Shown here in pieces: positions 1 through 10,276 of a stretch of DNA of 64,000 nt (its first letter is position 1; each line of letters opens with the position of its first letter). The translations under genes were made by a program, and so were the position numbers. The notes under the pieces are model-generated. The model searched no databases. It saw only the letters and a list, made by a program, of their open reading frames with translations, and was not told the DNA's origin. The stretch lies in the NCBI GenBank assembly GCA_028551475.1, contig CM052359.1, positions 20,089,583 to 20,153,582 on the forward strand, in the 5' to 3' direction. This DNA is from Casuarina equisetifolia. Lineage: Eukaryota; Streptophyta; Magnoliopsida; Fagales; Casuarinaceae.

Positions 1-1261
1 ATATTATCCTACTAATGAACTGAACAAAAATTCTCTTGCACCTACATGATAGAGTAACATTTCTTGAGAACATTAAGGACAAACCAGAGGGAACTGCTCC
101 AAGGAGGCATTTCAACAAACATCTTGCGTGTGGCAATTAAAAAAAAATCTGTAGAATTACATTCTCACTCTGCAAGCTTAGGCAACGAAACCATAAAGGG
201 GAGTCCAACACCATGTAAAGGTTGAGTACAAACTGGCTGATTTCTGGTAGGCTTCTGGCGGTTTGAATGATTCGGTTGCCCCTCCCTCCATATGCTCTCT
301 ATTTGAGTCTTCCCAACACCATGCATTATGGGCTTTCTAAACCCGCATAAATGGGTCCCTGGAAACCCAATCCATTTTCAATGGGCTTCCGAACTCCAGA
401 AAATAATAAAAAGAATAGAATTAAAAGAACAAAGAAGAAAAATCCACTTCCACTTTCCATGTATTCTTCTATTTCGCGGTGAAAAAATAAATATATTTGA
501 TAAACCGATCAATTACGTTAAACAGAATTCGGTGAGTCAAAAAAGCTGTCTGACCGTTTCGTACACTTCTTGTGACGACTTCTTTTTGGTCGTTAAACCT
601 GCCTTTGCACGCCCGGAATATCTCTTTATCACTCGTGACAGACAAAGTAGTAAGAAAAATTGCATAAAGCTGTAGGAAGATCCGTCTGAACGAAAGTATA
701 AAAAGAAGTTTCTTAATCCCGTGAATCTGGGGTCCTGTTTCTCCTACCTTTTGTGGTTCTTGTCGAAAGGCCTTAGCACCAGGTTTCATTGTGAGGACAT
801 GGTTTCTCGGGAAACACCTTTCGATTAGTAATGCCATTTTCTTTTGAGCGCACCAAAAGAAGAGTAAAGCCTTTCCCTTTCAACCTGAGCTTTAATGCTC
901 CACTCGTTTTCTAGCAAGAAAGATACATTTATTAATGATATACATAGTCAAAGACATCAAACGCTGAGACATTATAGATTCCAAGTGACCATTAGTGGGA
1001 ACGAACGACAAAAGAGAGAAAAGACGTACGTACTCGGTTGTGAGAGCATGTGCGCTGCATTAAGGAACTGAATTCCAACTACTACGGATTGTCATCACGC
1101 ACACGATAAAAAAGGTCCTGAAGAAATTCAAATTGATATTTACTTGGAATGCCGTGAGGATCCTTTTATCAAGATATGTTGTAACTCTATTTCACTTCTC
1201 ATCACCTATTCAATGTCGAACAGTAGAATTTCAAAATTAGGAAGCCTCTTATCACCTTTAA
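1..1261. other. Intergenic, no gene recognised
   Basis: AT-rich sequence with scattered short open frames on both strands. None resembles a known protein or has paired splice signals I can defend. A 122-codon minus-strand frame at 469-837 is the longest and has no recognisable motif. This could be flanking or untranslated sequence of a gene outside the window. Confidence 0.5.
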
Positions 1262-1395
1262 TACCATGTTAAAGTATAAAGACTCATCTTAAAATTTTAA
1301 GATATTAGATAAAAAAAATATATATATCATTATTTATAAAACTAAATATTCTTTCTCTCACTTTTAATATAAGACAACACGCAACTTTAATATTT
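1262..1395 (-). repeat. Solo TRIM-type LTR, minus orientation
   Basis: The reverse complement matches the LTR units of the TRIM array at 24.4-25.2 kb: a TGTTAAA-like start, an ACAAC block, TTATAAGTAAT-like and TTAAGATTTT-like blocks. At its far end lies ATGGTATTAAAG, read on the minus strand, which resembles the TGGTATCAGAG initiator-Met primer-binding start that follows such LTRs. Similarity was judged by eye and is imperfect. Confidence 0.5.
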
Positions 1396-1402
1396 TATTC
1401 TT

Positions 1403-1663
1403 ATTATCTTTTTTTGTTTTCGTGATATTCTTGTGATGTCTCTCCCTTTCTATTTTCTCTCTATTCTTGCTCTAAGCCCAAGGCGTGAGCATTAAGTTTG
1501 ACCTCAAAAGTGGCCGGATAATACTCACCTTTAATTCATCTTATCTATCTTTGTTCTTAGTTTTCACGAGATTCTTGTAACGACTCTCCCTTCCTATTGC
1601 ATGTCTATTCTTGCTCAAAGCCCAAGAGCGTGAGCAGTAAGTTTGACATCAAAAGTGGCTGGT
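1403..1663 (+). repeat. Two-copy imperfect direct repeat (~110 bp)
   Basis: The block at about 1403-1517 recurs at about 1548-1663. Both contain TTCTTGT, CTCTCCCTT, TCTATTCTTGCTC, the phrase AAGCCCAAG, GCGTGAGCA, then AAGTTTGAC and TCAAAAGTGGC. The following 1664-2180 is less AT-rich than its surroundings. It has overlapping open frames on both strands (1597-1872 and 1605-1805) but no recognisable protein. It may be a worn retroelement leader; the identity is not known. Confidence 0.5.
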
Positions 1664-2185
1664 TACCAAACTTGGATGTGCATCCTTCAGTGCCTTGCCA
1701 CTCTTTCGGTCCAAGCCATCCAGCAAAAGTACCTTTCGGGGTTTCTTCCTCTTCTAGGTCTAACCGACCATTGACTAGGTGTGGCGCCCTAAACACGAGG
1801 GTCACTTATCCGTCAAATTTGCCTGCCATCGGACCACCAAGAGCAAACTTGAGTGTTCTAGGCCCCCCCTAGTTTACTTAGCAAATGGACGTCTTTGAAA
1901 GGTGGAAGTCCAAGAACGACCACTGATCTCGACATATTATTGGGTTTCGCACAAAAGTTTCGACTGTCGGAATGGACCTTAAGGACCCTTTGTTCAATAT
2001 AATGTGTATTTTATATTATCAATATAATGATATCTCATGTTTTTGTAAATAAATTTTAAGAGAAGAAATAAGTAAACATTAATTTCATATGTAGTCCCTA
2101 CATTTCAACCACAATGGAGGTATTGGTATTCATCATCCTCCTCTCAATTGAATTCAGAGGATTCTAACTCCCTCCCATTCCTTAT

Positions 2186-3059
2186 TGTTAGACAAGTCAT
2201 CCATGTCAGCAGCCACATCATTATCCACGTCAGCAATAGCCACCTTACATCTGCTAGCAATCGCGCAAGCCTATCGCTCATCATCGGAAAACTTTCCCCT
2301 TTTTGATTGTAAAAATTTGTATAGAAAATTGATACAATTTTGTTTGTATTTTCTTTCCATTTGTAATATGTATACAATCATGTACATAATTTGATCTAAA
2401 TCAATAAAATTATCATTAGGAATTTTTCAAAAATTAAGATTTCATTGAATTAGGGTTTTTCCTTCTAATCACCAATTTTTAGTCGATCTTCAATCAATTG
2501 ATTGATTTCTTTCATAGTATTAATTTTATTTTGTTGTGAATGTCTAGTTCGTGGCCACTCTTTCTCTAGTTTATTTCGCCCATAGATCAATATACTGACA
2601 TCTTCACCAAAGGTCTTTCCTCCACTTATTTCAAGCTTCTTTGATCCAAGTTTATAATCCATGCTATCCCTTTAGCTTGCGGGGGATGTTAGACAAGTCA
2701 TCCACGTCAGTAGCCACATCATCAGCCATGTCAGCCCAAGGTCACGTCAGCCTAGGGCCACGTCAGAGTGTAAGCAGTAGCTGCCTTACGTTTATGAGCA
2801 ATCGCATGAGCTCGTGATTGTTGTTGCTCCAAAAAACTTTTCCCTTTTTGATTATGTAACTTTGTACAGAAAATTGATACAATTTTGTTTGTATTTTCTT
2901 TCCATTTGTAATTTGTATATAATTGTGTATATAATCTAATCTAAATCAATGAAATTATCATCGAAATTTTTTTAAAAATTAGGGTTTCACCGAATTACGG
3001 TTCTTTCTTCTAATCACTAATTTACGGTTGATCCTTCACCGATTGATCGATTTCTTTCA
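2186..3059 (+). mobile_element. Internally deleted Copia retrotransposon (874 bp)
   Basis: Two LTRs flank a tiny internal region. The 5' LTR is 2186-2514 and the 3' LTR is 2687-3059; both start TGTTAGACAAGTC and end GATTTCTTTCA. A perfect 5-bp target duplication CTTAT lies at 2181-2185 and 3060-3064. The 172-bp interior ends in a polypurine tract (GCGGGGGA, 2679-2686) just before the 3' LTR. Its only recognisable coding is the RNase H tail of a Copia polyprotein around 2595-2650 (TDIFTKGLSSTYFKL). All of gag, protease, integrase and reverse transcriptase are missing. The 3' LTR is longer because of an extra CACGTCAG-rich stretch at about 2730-2780. The element cannot move on its own; with LTRs, polypurine tract and a weak primer site it could in principle have been mobilised by an autonomous relative. 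Confidence 0.9.
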
Positions 3060-3164
3060 CTTATGTTGAGGCATAGTATATCTCACATCAAAATTAAATC
3101 CTCGCCAATTTGGCTTTATTTATAACAAGGGTTTATCATGTAAATTTATGAATTTTAACATGAC

Positions 3165-3332
3165 CCTCCTTGCTTTTAGTATTATGCAGATATAACTTGG
3201 AACACTATTTGAATAGCATAAAACAAAGAGGTGCATGATCACATATGACCTCCTTGCTTTTAACACTTTGCAGATGTAACTTTGGACATATTTGAATAGC
3301 ATAAAACAACGTGATGCATGATCACATATGGC
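3165..3332 (+). repeat. Two tandem copies of an 84-bp unit
   Basis: CCTCCTTGCTTTTA occurs at 3165 and again at 3249. Each is followed by a GCAGAT-TAACTT block, TTTGAATAGCATAAAACAA and GCATGATCACATATG. The copies differ at several sites, so the duplication is not recent. No gene lies in it. Confidence 0.75.
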
Positions 3333-4790
3333 CAGAGGATGGTCCGTTTAGCAGAACTTGCCATAAAATGATCTACAGGGATCATAGTAATTCTTGTCAT
3401 GCGACCCAGTACTGCAAATCAGACTCCCATTACTCCTCAACCTCTCCGCTGCTCCCAGCCGTCGTAAGACTTACTTCTACGTGATTGATCATCCGGGACA
3501 AGGGCCCCGTGGCAGGAGCCGTCTATCAAAACACCACAAGTCCCCTGCTCGAGCCAGGGCCACTCACCTTCTCTTACGCTCACCCTAGTCGTCGAGTCAA
3601 TCCAAAATGGCCTATTCAGTCGATCCAAGTTAAATTACCCTTCAAAACTTGTCTTTTCGGTCTCAACCATCGACAGGACCTGTTTTGTCTTGTTTTGCTT
3701 TGTTTAGGTATTGGCTCCAACTGGCTGTAACTTCTTTTGTTTCAGTCAATGGACGTTACTGGATGGCATACGAATCTGACAGTACTCTCGATGGTTAAAA
3801 CAAGGATTACACATTCTTTGTAAAAGACCAATCACATGCCCAAAGAAAGTCTATTCCGTCACCCCAGCCCCATTTTGATGTGACCTGCTGTAACTTTGAT
3901 CATCCTATTGGCCCGTCATCATTGCTTAATGACTTAATAATGAATACCCCACTCTTCTCTCATATCAGCAATTCCACCCAACCACACTCATAAATCATAC
4001 TTTCTTGAGCACGTATGTCGTAAAACTCCTTTTTTTCCATTTTCAACCACGTGGTTTATGATTACTCTGGGAAATCCACCTGCAAATGGACCCTGTACAA
4101 GGAAAATTGAAGCCCTTTTCATTATGATGGGGGGGTCTAGCAGGTAAAAGTTCACTCATGTTGAGTGGGGAAGAGATGGCTTAAGATGGAATATAAATTT
4201 ATAATAATGTTGATAATTGTTTAATAAAAATATCAAATATTTCTTAAAGGAGTTTGAAGTGCGCTGTCATGAACTTGAAATTTGGATTAATTGCTCAAAT
4301 CCAGGGCTAATGGGACATACTATTACTATTATATGGTCCTTTGAGCATCAAGGTTCGTTGGGTCAATTTCTGGGCCGATTGAGATGATTATGATTGACCA
4401 GAATCCTATTGTAATAATCATCATCGTATTGAATGATTTAGTGGAAGGTCATGTGTATTAGTGGCAGACAAGATAGTGTTCAAAGGTCGCAATTTCTTCA
4501 TATTAATCGCAGTTCTAAAGTGTTTTGTCCTTTTGTTGCCCTCTCACTCTCTCTCCAATAACCATCGTAGACCTCACGATTTCTTTTGCCTTAAACTTAC
4601 CTATTGCTCGGGGAACATTTGAGCTTGTTTCCTGCCAACTCATTTGACGGAGATAGATAAATATATGTTATGGGATTACTAGGTAAAAGAAAAGAAAACA
4701 AGTTAGGCCGTCTTTTCACACACTTAACCTTTCTGTTTGTATTTTATATGATAATATGATAAAGTAAGTTTTCTGTAGGGTCAAGAAGAT
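3333..4790. other. Intergenic, no gene recognised
   Basis: Unannotated stretch. A less AT-rich patch at 3394-3730 carries open frames on both strands, as happens when base composition depletes stop codons. No domain, signal peptide or splice pattern is convincing. Nothing else is seen. Confidence 0.5.
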
Positions 4791-4840
4791 GACTCAAACG
4801 ACCTCCAATGGTAAATAAATAAGATGAAACCAAAGAAAAT

Positions 4841-5074
4841 TTAGAAAGGAAAAGGAACCGAAAGTTCGATGTGGGATGCAAATGCGGGACTTCCACCTTG
4901 ATTTATGATCTCTGGAGGCAGTGGAGGCGGCAGAGAGCACTCGGCCACTGGAGCTGCCATAATTTGACCGCTTGGGTTGCGGGTTTGAAAGTTTGGCAGC
5001 CCCTGAAGACAATGGAATAGAGGGACTATTTTGATGCATGCACATGGGGGTTCCATTTGATCCTGCCGCTGCAT
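4841..5074 (-). CDS. Possible coding exon, unknown protein
   Basis: A 77-codon minus-strand frame rich in Pro, Ser and Ala, containing a run of LPPPLPPEI. It lies in a locally less AT-rich block and ends in a stop. The composition resembles the unstructured tail of a regulatory protein, but no family is recognised. No upstream exon was found, so this may be a gene relic or chance. A second frame over the same DNA (4794-5045) is equally open, which lowers confidence. Confidence 0.2.
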   Translation of the reverse strand: MQRQDQMEPPCACIKIVPLFHCLQGLPNFQTRNPSGQIMAAPVAECSLPPPLPPEIINQGGSPAFASHIELSVPFPF

Positions 5075-5388
5075 CTACTCAATTACACACCAAAGTTGTA
5101 CAGAAGAAAAGTGCAGCGTGTTCAAATAATAAGTGCAATCACAACTGGAAACCAGATTCGGTGGGAAAGAGTGAATAGACTTGGTGAAAAAAGAAAAGGA
5201 AAAAGATTGAGGCAAAAGTAGTCGACCCACTTTACCAGAAAACCTGCCATTTATCCTAGAAAATCAAAGCAACGACGGAGAATTAGCTATCTTAATGTAC
5301 GATTAGCGAGATAATATTTGAAAATTATTCAAAGTGATGCACTCAAACTTGGAAGTTGCTACGGAAGTTTGACTTTTCAAAGCTTTGC

Positions 5389-5595
5389 CTAAGCTGGCCG
5401 AATATTTTTATTCTTATTTTCTCCTACATTCAAAGTGGTCTGTGATGTAATGCCATATAGAGGACTGCTGTTTATAGCTTTGGCAGGGCCTGGAAAAAGA
5501 AACAAGGAGGAGAATTTGGGGGGAGCGTTTATCTGGGGAAAGAACTTGGCAGCTTCCCGAAGCCTTAATAGAACTGGTAAGATCTTGGAAGCCAT
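5389..5595 (-). CDS. Possible small CDS, unknown protein
   Basis: A 68-codon minus-strand frame starting MASKILPVLLRLREAAKF. The N-terminus is basic and amphipathic with few acidic residues, which would suit an organelle-targeting peptide. No family is recognised. A T-rich tract ending CAG lies inside the frame and could be a splice acceptor, so the frame may not be translated as shown. It lies upstream of the U-box gene on the opposite strand. Confidence 0.2.
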   Translation of the reverse strand: MASKILPVLLRLREAAKFFPQINAPPKFSSLFLFPGPAKAINSSPLYGITSQTTLNVGENKNKNIRPA

Positions 5596-5699
5596 AGAGT
5601 AGGCAGTTTTTTAGATACCAAATAAAGCAAGGTCTGAAAACAGTGAACGGTAATCAAGGCAAGTTCCAAAGTTCATGCACAAAAGAGCTAATTTTCATC

Positions 5700-6461
5700 A
5701 ACTCTGTGACTGTCACTATCCTAACGTCTTCTACTTGCCTTTCTCCCTCTTTCTCTCCCTCTTCCTTTTTTTTTTTGTTTTATTTTTTGTTCTTTCAAAC
5801 TTTTGAGGGTCTATTCAAAGTTCAAAGACAATAACAATTATTTATTTCTTGATGGTTCAGTCTGACCGATTTGATATATAGAGAAAAGTGGGGGCCAGCC
5901 TCCAATTATTCAATATAATTAGTTGCAATCTTTTACTCTTTCGCTGGGAACAGGAGGATAAGACCTGTTTTGGCCCCCTCTTGTGTTTTGACGTGGGTGT
6001 TCTTATGCCATTCCTCCAATTAAGATTGTACACTTTCCTTCTCTTTCTCACCTGTTGTCTGTCAGTGTTAAGCGCACCACAGTCCCTCACTTACCCCCAC
6101 TCCTTACATTCTTCCGTTTGTGAACTGCAAGTCCTCAACTTTCTCCTTATCCTTCTCATCACTTCCTTTCTTGCTTCAATTTTTTGTCTCTTTTCTCTTC
6201 CTTGTATCGAATACTCACTTCTTTCTCTACCTCATGTCTTGCACTTGTATCATCAGAAGCGAGCTGAAAGATCCCACTTTCATCATCTTTCTCGTCCTTT
6301 GATCACGAGGCCCTTCGAAGGTTTGTCCTCTAAATCCCACAAGTTTCATTATATTATATCAATCTTCTTACTCCTCAACGTTATTTGTGGAAACCTCTTG
6401 AGTTTTAACTTACTAGGTTCTCGACATATCCTTTTTCTTCTTCGATCATAAGTATTCTTCG
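5700..6461 (+). promoter_or_regulatory. Pyrimidine-rich promoter/5' leader of the U-box gene
   Basis: The 760 bp before the U-box start codon are strongly C/T-biased on the plus strand. A TC-rich run lies at 5740-5790 and further CTT/TCT-rich blocks at 6040-6300. A TATATAGAGA motif at about 5874-5883 could serve as a TATA box. CT-rich tracts near plant transcription starts are common. The transcription start was not located, and several upstream ATGs lie between this TATA-like site and the coding start. Confidence 0.4.
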
Positions 6462-7655
6462 ATGAAAGAGGCTCACTTGGCCATTCCCCATCTCTTCAGA
6501 TGCCCAATCAGTCTAGACTTAATCAAAGATCCAGTCACTTTATGTACAGGCCAAACGTATGACAGGTCCAGCATAGAAAAATGGCTGGCTGCAGGTAATC
6601 TCACATGTCCGGTCACAATGCAGAAGCTCCATGATCAATCCATTGTCCCCAACCACACTCTTCGCCATTTGATTGATCAGTGGCTTCAAATGGGCGAGAA
6701 ATTTGATCCGAATTACTTGGCAACGATCGATCGTTTAGCTGCACTTAAACAGGACCTTGAATGTCATGAGGGCGCCTTGGAGGAGAAGCTCCAAACACTG
6801 CAAAGGGTTCGAGTGTTATCAGAAGAATCACCTTCAGCAAATTCTTGTTTGCTCCAATTGAACTTCTTACCTCTACTTTTGAATTTAGTTTTTGGAAACG
6901 TAAAAGCCAAACTCTCAATAAACTATATCAAGTTTGTTGACCTAGCACTTTCATGTGCTATAAGCCTGCTGCCTTTCGGTGAACTGGAATCTCTGAATAT
7001 GCTAAAAGGAGAGTCTAAATTCGCTTCGTTCCTTGATTTATTTGAGCACGGCACTGCCACGGTCAAGATAAGCTTGTGTCATCTTATAGAAGCAATATCA
7101 TTATCTTCAGAGACAAGAGAGCTTTATGCTACACTTGGAAAAACCCGCCAACTCTTGCATGAAGCGGTTCTTCTTGTTGGCCATGGTTCTGAGGCTTCTG
7201 AGGCCGCAGTAAAAGCCGTAGCGGCATTATCTTCCCTGGAGCCTAATCGAGAGCATTTGATAAGGGAAGGCGCCGTAGATGGCCTCATAAAATATATCTT
7301 GGGTGCTGAAGGACGTGAGAAAAACTTGGCTCCGGTGGCCATGGAAACACTAGAGAAGCTTTTAGAAGTAGAGAGTGCAAAAGAAGCGTTGGTGAACAAC
7401 CCAGATGGCGTCGCTGCTATCGTTAAGATGGTTTTCAGGGTATCTGATCACGAAGGCAGCGAAAGCGCAGTTGGGTTGCTTACCACTTTATGTTGCGATT
7501 CCCTACGGGTAAGGGAAGAAGCAATTTCCGCTGGAGTTTTGACTCAGTTACTATTGCTTCTGCAAAGTCAGTGTAATGGTAGGACCAAAACCAAAGCGAG
7601 AATGCTGCTCAAGCTGCTTAGATCCAAGTGGGCTGAAGATTCTAAGCATACCTAG
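6462..7655 (+). CDS. U-box/ARM-repeat E3 ubiquitin ligase (PUB class)
   Basis: A 397-residue intronless protein. Residues 9-83 form a U-box: CPIS at 14-17, DPV at 23-25, GQTYDR at 30-35, TCPVT at 48-52 and PNHTLR at 63-68. In plant U-box proteins this fold docks an E2 enzyme and passes ubiquitin to a substrate. From about residue 85 to the end the sequence is helical and Leu/Ala-rich, fitting armadillo repeats that bind substrates. Size, order and lack of introns match the stress- and immunity-linked PUB20-31 group of Arabidopsis. I lean to the PUB25-31 side, but the exact orthologue is not settled. The start is chosen because it lies just ahead of the U-box in a long uninterrupted frame. The protein should be cytosolic. 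No truncation or missing key residue is seen. The gene stands alone, with the next recognised gene about 2.6 kb away on the other strand. Confidence 0.95.
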   Translation: MKEAHLAIPHLFRCPISLDLIKDPVTLCTGQTYDRSSIEKWLAAGNLTCPVTMQKLHDQSIVPNHTLRHLIDQWLQMGEKFDPNYLATIDRLAALKQDLECHEGALEEKLQTLQRVRVLSEESPSANSCLLQLNFLPLLLNLVFGNVKAKLSINYIKFVDLALSCAISLLPFGELESLNMLKGESKFASFLDLFEHGTATVKISLCHLIEAISLSSETRELYATLGKTRQLLHEAVLLVGHGSEASEAAVKAVAALSSLEPNREHLIREGAVDGLIKYILGAEGREKNLAPVAMETLEKLLEVESAKEALVNNPDGVAAIVKMVFRVSDHEGSESAVGLLTTLCCDSLRVREEAISAGVLTQLLLLLQSQCNGRTKTKARMLLKLLRSKWAEDSKHT

Positions 7656-10276
7656 ATAGCACAATCAGTGAAGTACTGTGATGTTTCATGCCTCTGTCGG
7701 GTCTAAGTTTATGTAGCTAAGCAACTGTAAAGAAAAATCAACTCGTGTTATCTCAGCAGGTGTTCAAAGTTCAGAAAAACAGAAGCATCCATAAACAGAA
7801 GTTCGAAGATATTTCTATTAAAAAGGCTTAAGTTTAACTTAAGAGCTAATTTATGAGTTGAGAGGATAATTTTCATATGTAAAAGTATTATTCAAAAATA
7901 ATTTTTTTTTACATAAGGTTTTTATCATCAACAATTTTTTGTTGCTTGTCTTTTACTATAGTTTCAATAACCAAGCAGTAACTCAAACCCCTGAAAAACA
8001 AACAAGTCTCAGCGCTGTCCTAAAGGTTTGTAATTCAAACAGCAGCACGATGATCGTCATTTTGGCGACCATCCAATCTCCATCTCATGAAAATTCAGAA
8101 CTCCAATGATTTATGAGACCCGAGGCTGATATCATTGCAGGATTCAAAGGGCAGCTTATCTGGTCGTGGATGTCTAGTCAAGAAATGTGCGCACCCCCTT
8201 CGGCCACCCAAAGTGCCGGAGAGAAGTTTCTTTTGCCTGTCACTGGAAGATGGGGCTGGATGGGACTCTAGGGTCTAAGGAGATTCACTTGTCTTTTGAC
8301 ATTTATAGCAGTGCGATAGAAGACGCAGAGAGAGATAGAGAGAGAAAAAAAGGGTTTGGTATGCTTTTTCGATTATCATGAACAAGGCACTCGAGGGTGA
8401 TTTCCTTGCTCACTGTCCCACGCAAATCCATTGGAGACCAGAAAGCTTGCACAGAAAGGAACTCTTGTTGCCGATTGGAGGACCCACAAGCAGACATTCA
8501 AGTCAAGGTCCATGTTTTCGGCCAAGAACACTGAAAGGTCAAGAATTTTGCACTTCCACGCCTTTTCACGAGCCTCAAAAATTAAAGCACCTCCTTTGCT
8601 ACCAAATTCTAGCAGCATAGTTTGATTTTCAAAATTCACAGAATTCGCATTCAATCAATGAAAGCACACTTTCTTCAAAATGGATCTAAACATTTATTAC
8701 CCCTTCTAGATGAATGTCTTTTAAAAACTCATCGATTATCTACTCCGCAAAGATGTGAATCTTTTCATGTTTTAAAATCAATATTTTTCTTGGTACACTT
8801 AAAAGAATATAACTTTTATGATGGTTTTTGGAACACATGCTTGGTTTGCTAAATCGTGTGGCTATAGACATGCTAGTACATCCAAAAAGGTACTAAATCT
8901 GAAAGTTGGTAGAACTTAGGGAAAAGGGCCAATTAGAAGCTATTACAGCTTGGGAACCAAATAAAATTGCCAGAAATTGTCAAGCATCATTTTCAAGAGA
9001 TACATCACCACTACCATTAAATAGAAATTTGCATTCGGAAGTAGTTATTCAATATTAGATTCATAGACTCTAATTCATGAAGTGGGATATGGGGTAGTAA
9101 AAACCACCACATAATCACTCCCAATACAAAGTAAAGAAAGAATACCAACTTCCTACATTGAATTTTTTTTTTATAAATAAAGTCCATTGTTAAGATTCTA
9201 ACTTTTGCAATCAATTTTACAAATTCTACTTATCTTAAAAAGTAAGTCAATTATCCTTTTCTAAAACAGCTTTCTAATAAAATCCCTACGAGAAAGGAAA
9301 AAAACAATGATGTCAAAAAAAATATTACAAAAGATGAAAGGAAGTCAATAACAAATGAATTAAGCCACAATACTCCACTTCACTGGCAGAATGAAGGTCA
9401 CCCTTATCCATTAACCATTCCTTACCTAGTGGGCGATTGGAAAATGAGTCAAGATGTTTTGGTCAGCTTTATCCAGATCTTTACAAGAATAAATAGGTGA
9501 AAGGAATAAAAGCCTTCATCATGCCATTCAACGGAATGATGGATTTGCTCAGCCTCTACTTCTAACAGGGTTATCCATCCAAGTATAAGGGTGAATGAGT
9601 CAAACAAACGCTCTCAATGAGCATAGAGTTATTGCATTAGTCTTCTCTATATGCAAGAATGATTTAAAACCACTAGCAAAATTGAAGCATTGTCACCACC
9701 TCTTTTTATTTATATATGTTTTTAATTTTTTTCCTTTTTTTAAAACAAATTTCTGGCCATATATTTGTAAATAATTAGAAACAACATAATGATTATTTTA
9801 AAAGAAAGTTAAACTCATCATGGATAGGTGGACATTTTCTCTAAAATATAAACATTGGCTTTCCATCAAAATTGCAAACATTGGTTACTTTATTGTTTGT
9901 AGCTTACAAGAACCAACTCCTCCCCAGTTTCCCTACCTGCTAAAGAAGGGGGAAAAAAGAAACTATAAATTAAGCAAAAGAAGAGAACAGAAGGAAGGGC
10001 TCCACCAGGGTCTGGTGGAGGGGACAGGGTGTAAACATAACGAAAAGAAACATTATTTTAATTTGGTAAAGATGGCAAATAATCAACCAGAATATATTTC
10101 AGCAACTTGCGTGATTCCATACACCGTTTGTCACTGTAATTCTATGTTGACATAGTACAATACTGAAGAATTTTGATTTAAAATGATAATTAGAAAGTAA
10201 AAGTTAACAAAGCATCCAGACGCTGCCATACTTTGTCTTCTGTGATGATGAGTTGCATAAGATATAATACAGGTCC
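7656..10276. other. Intergenic between U-box and TPR genes
   Basis: 2.6 kb of AT-rich DNA between two genes whose 3' ends face each other, so both polyadenylation regions fall here. A less AT-rich patch at 8180-8620 has open frames on both strands but no known motif, and a (GA)n-like run at about 8325-8350. No transposon ends or RNA genes are recognised. Confidence 0.5.

Noticed and set aside
3394..3730. Three overlapping open frames in a less AT-rich patch
   Set aside because: Composition effect, no domain or signal recognised.
5888..6451. 187-codon plus-strand open frame just before the U-box gene
   Set aside because: Leu/Phe/Ser-rich product of a CT-rich leader, no homology, ends right before the true start. 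Kept only as a possible upstream frame.
8376..8654. Open frames of 92 and 80 codons on opposite strands
   Set aside because: Mutually overlapping, no motif, no conserved start. Treated as intergenic.
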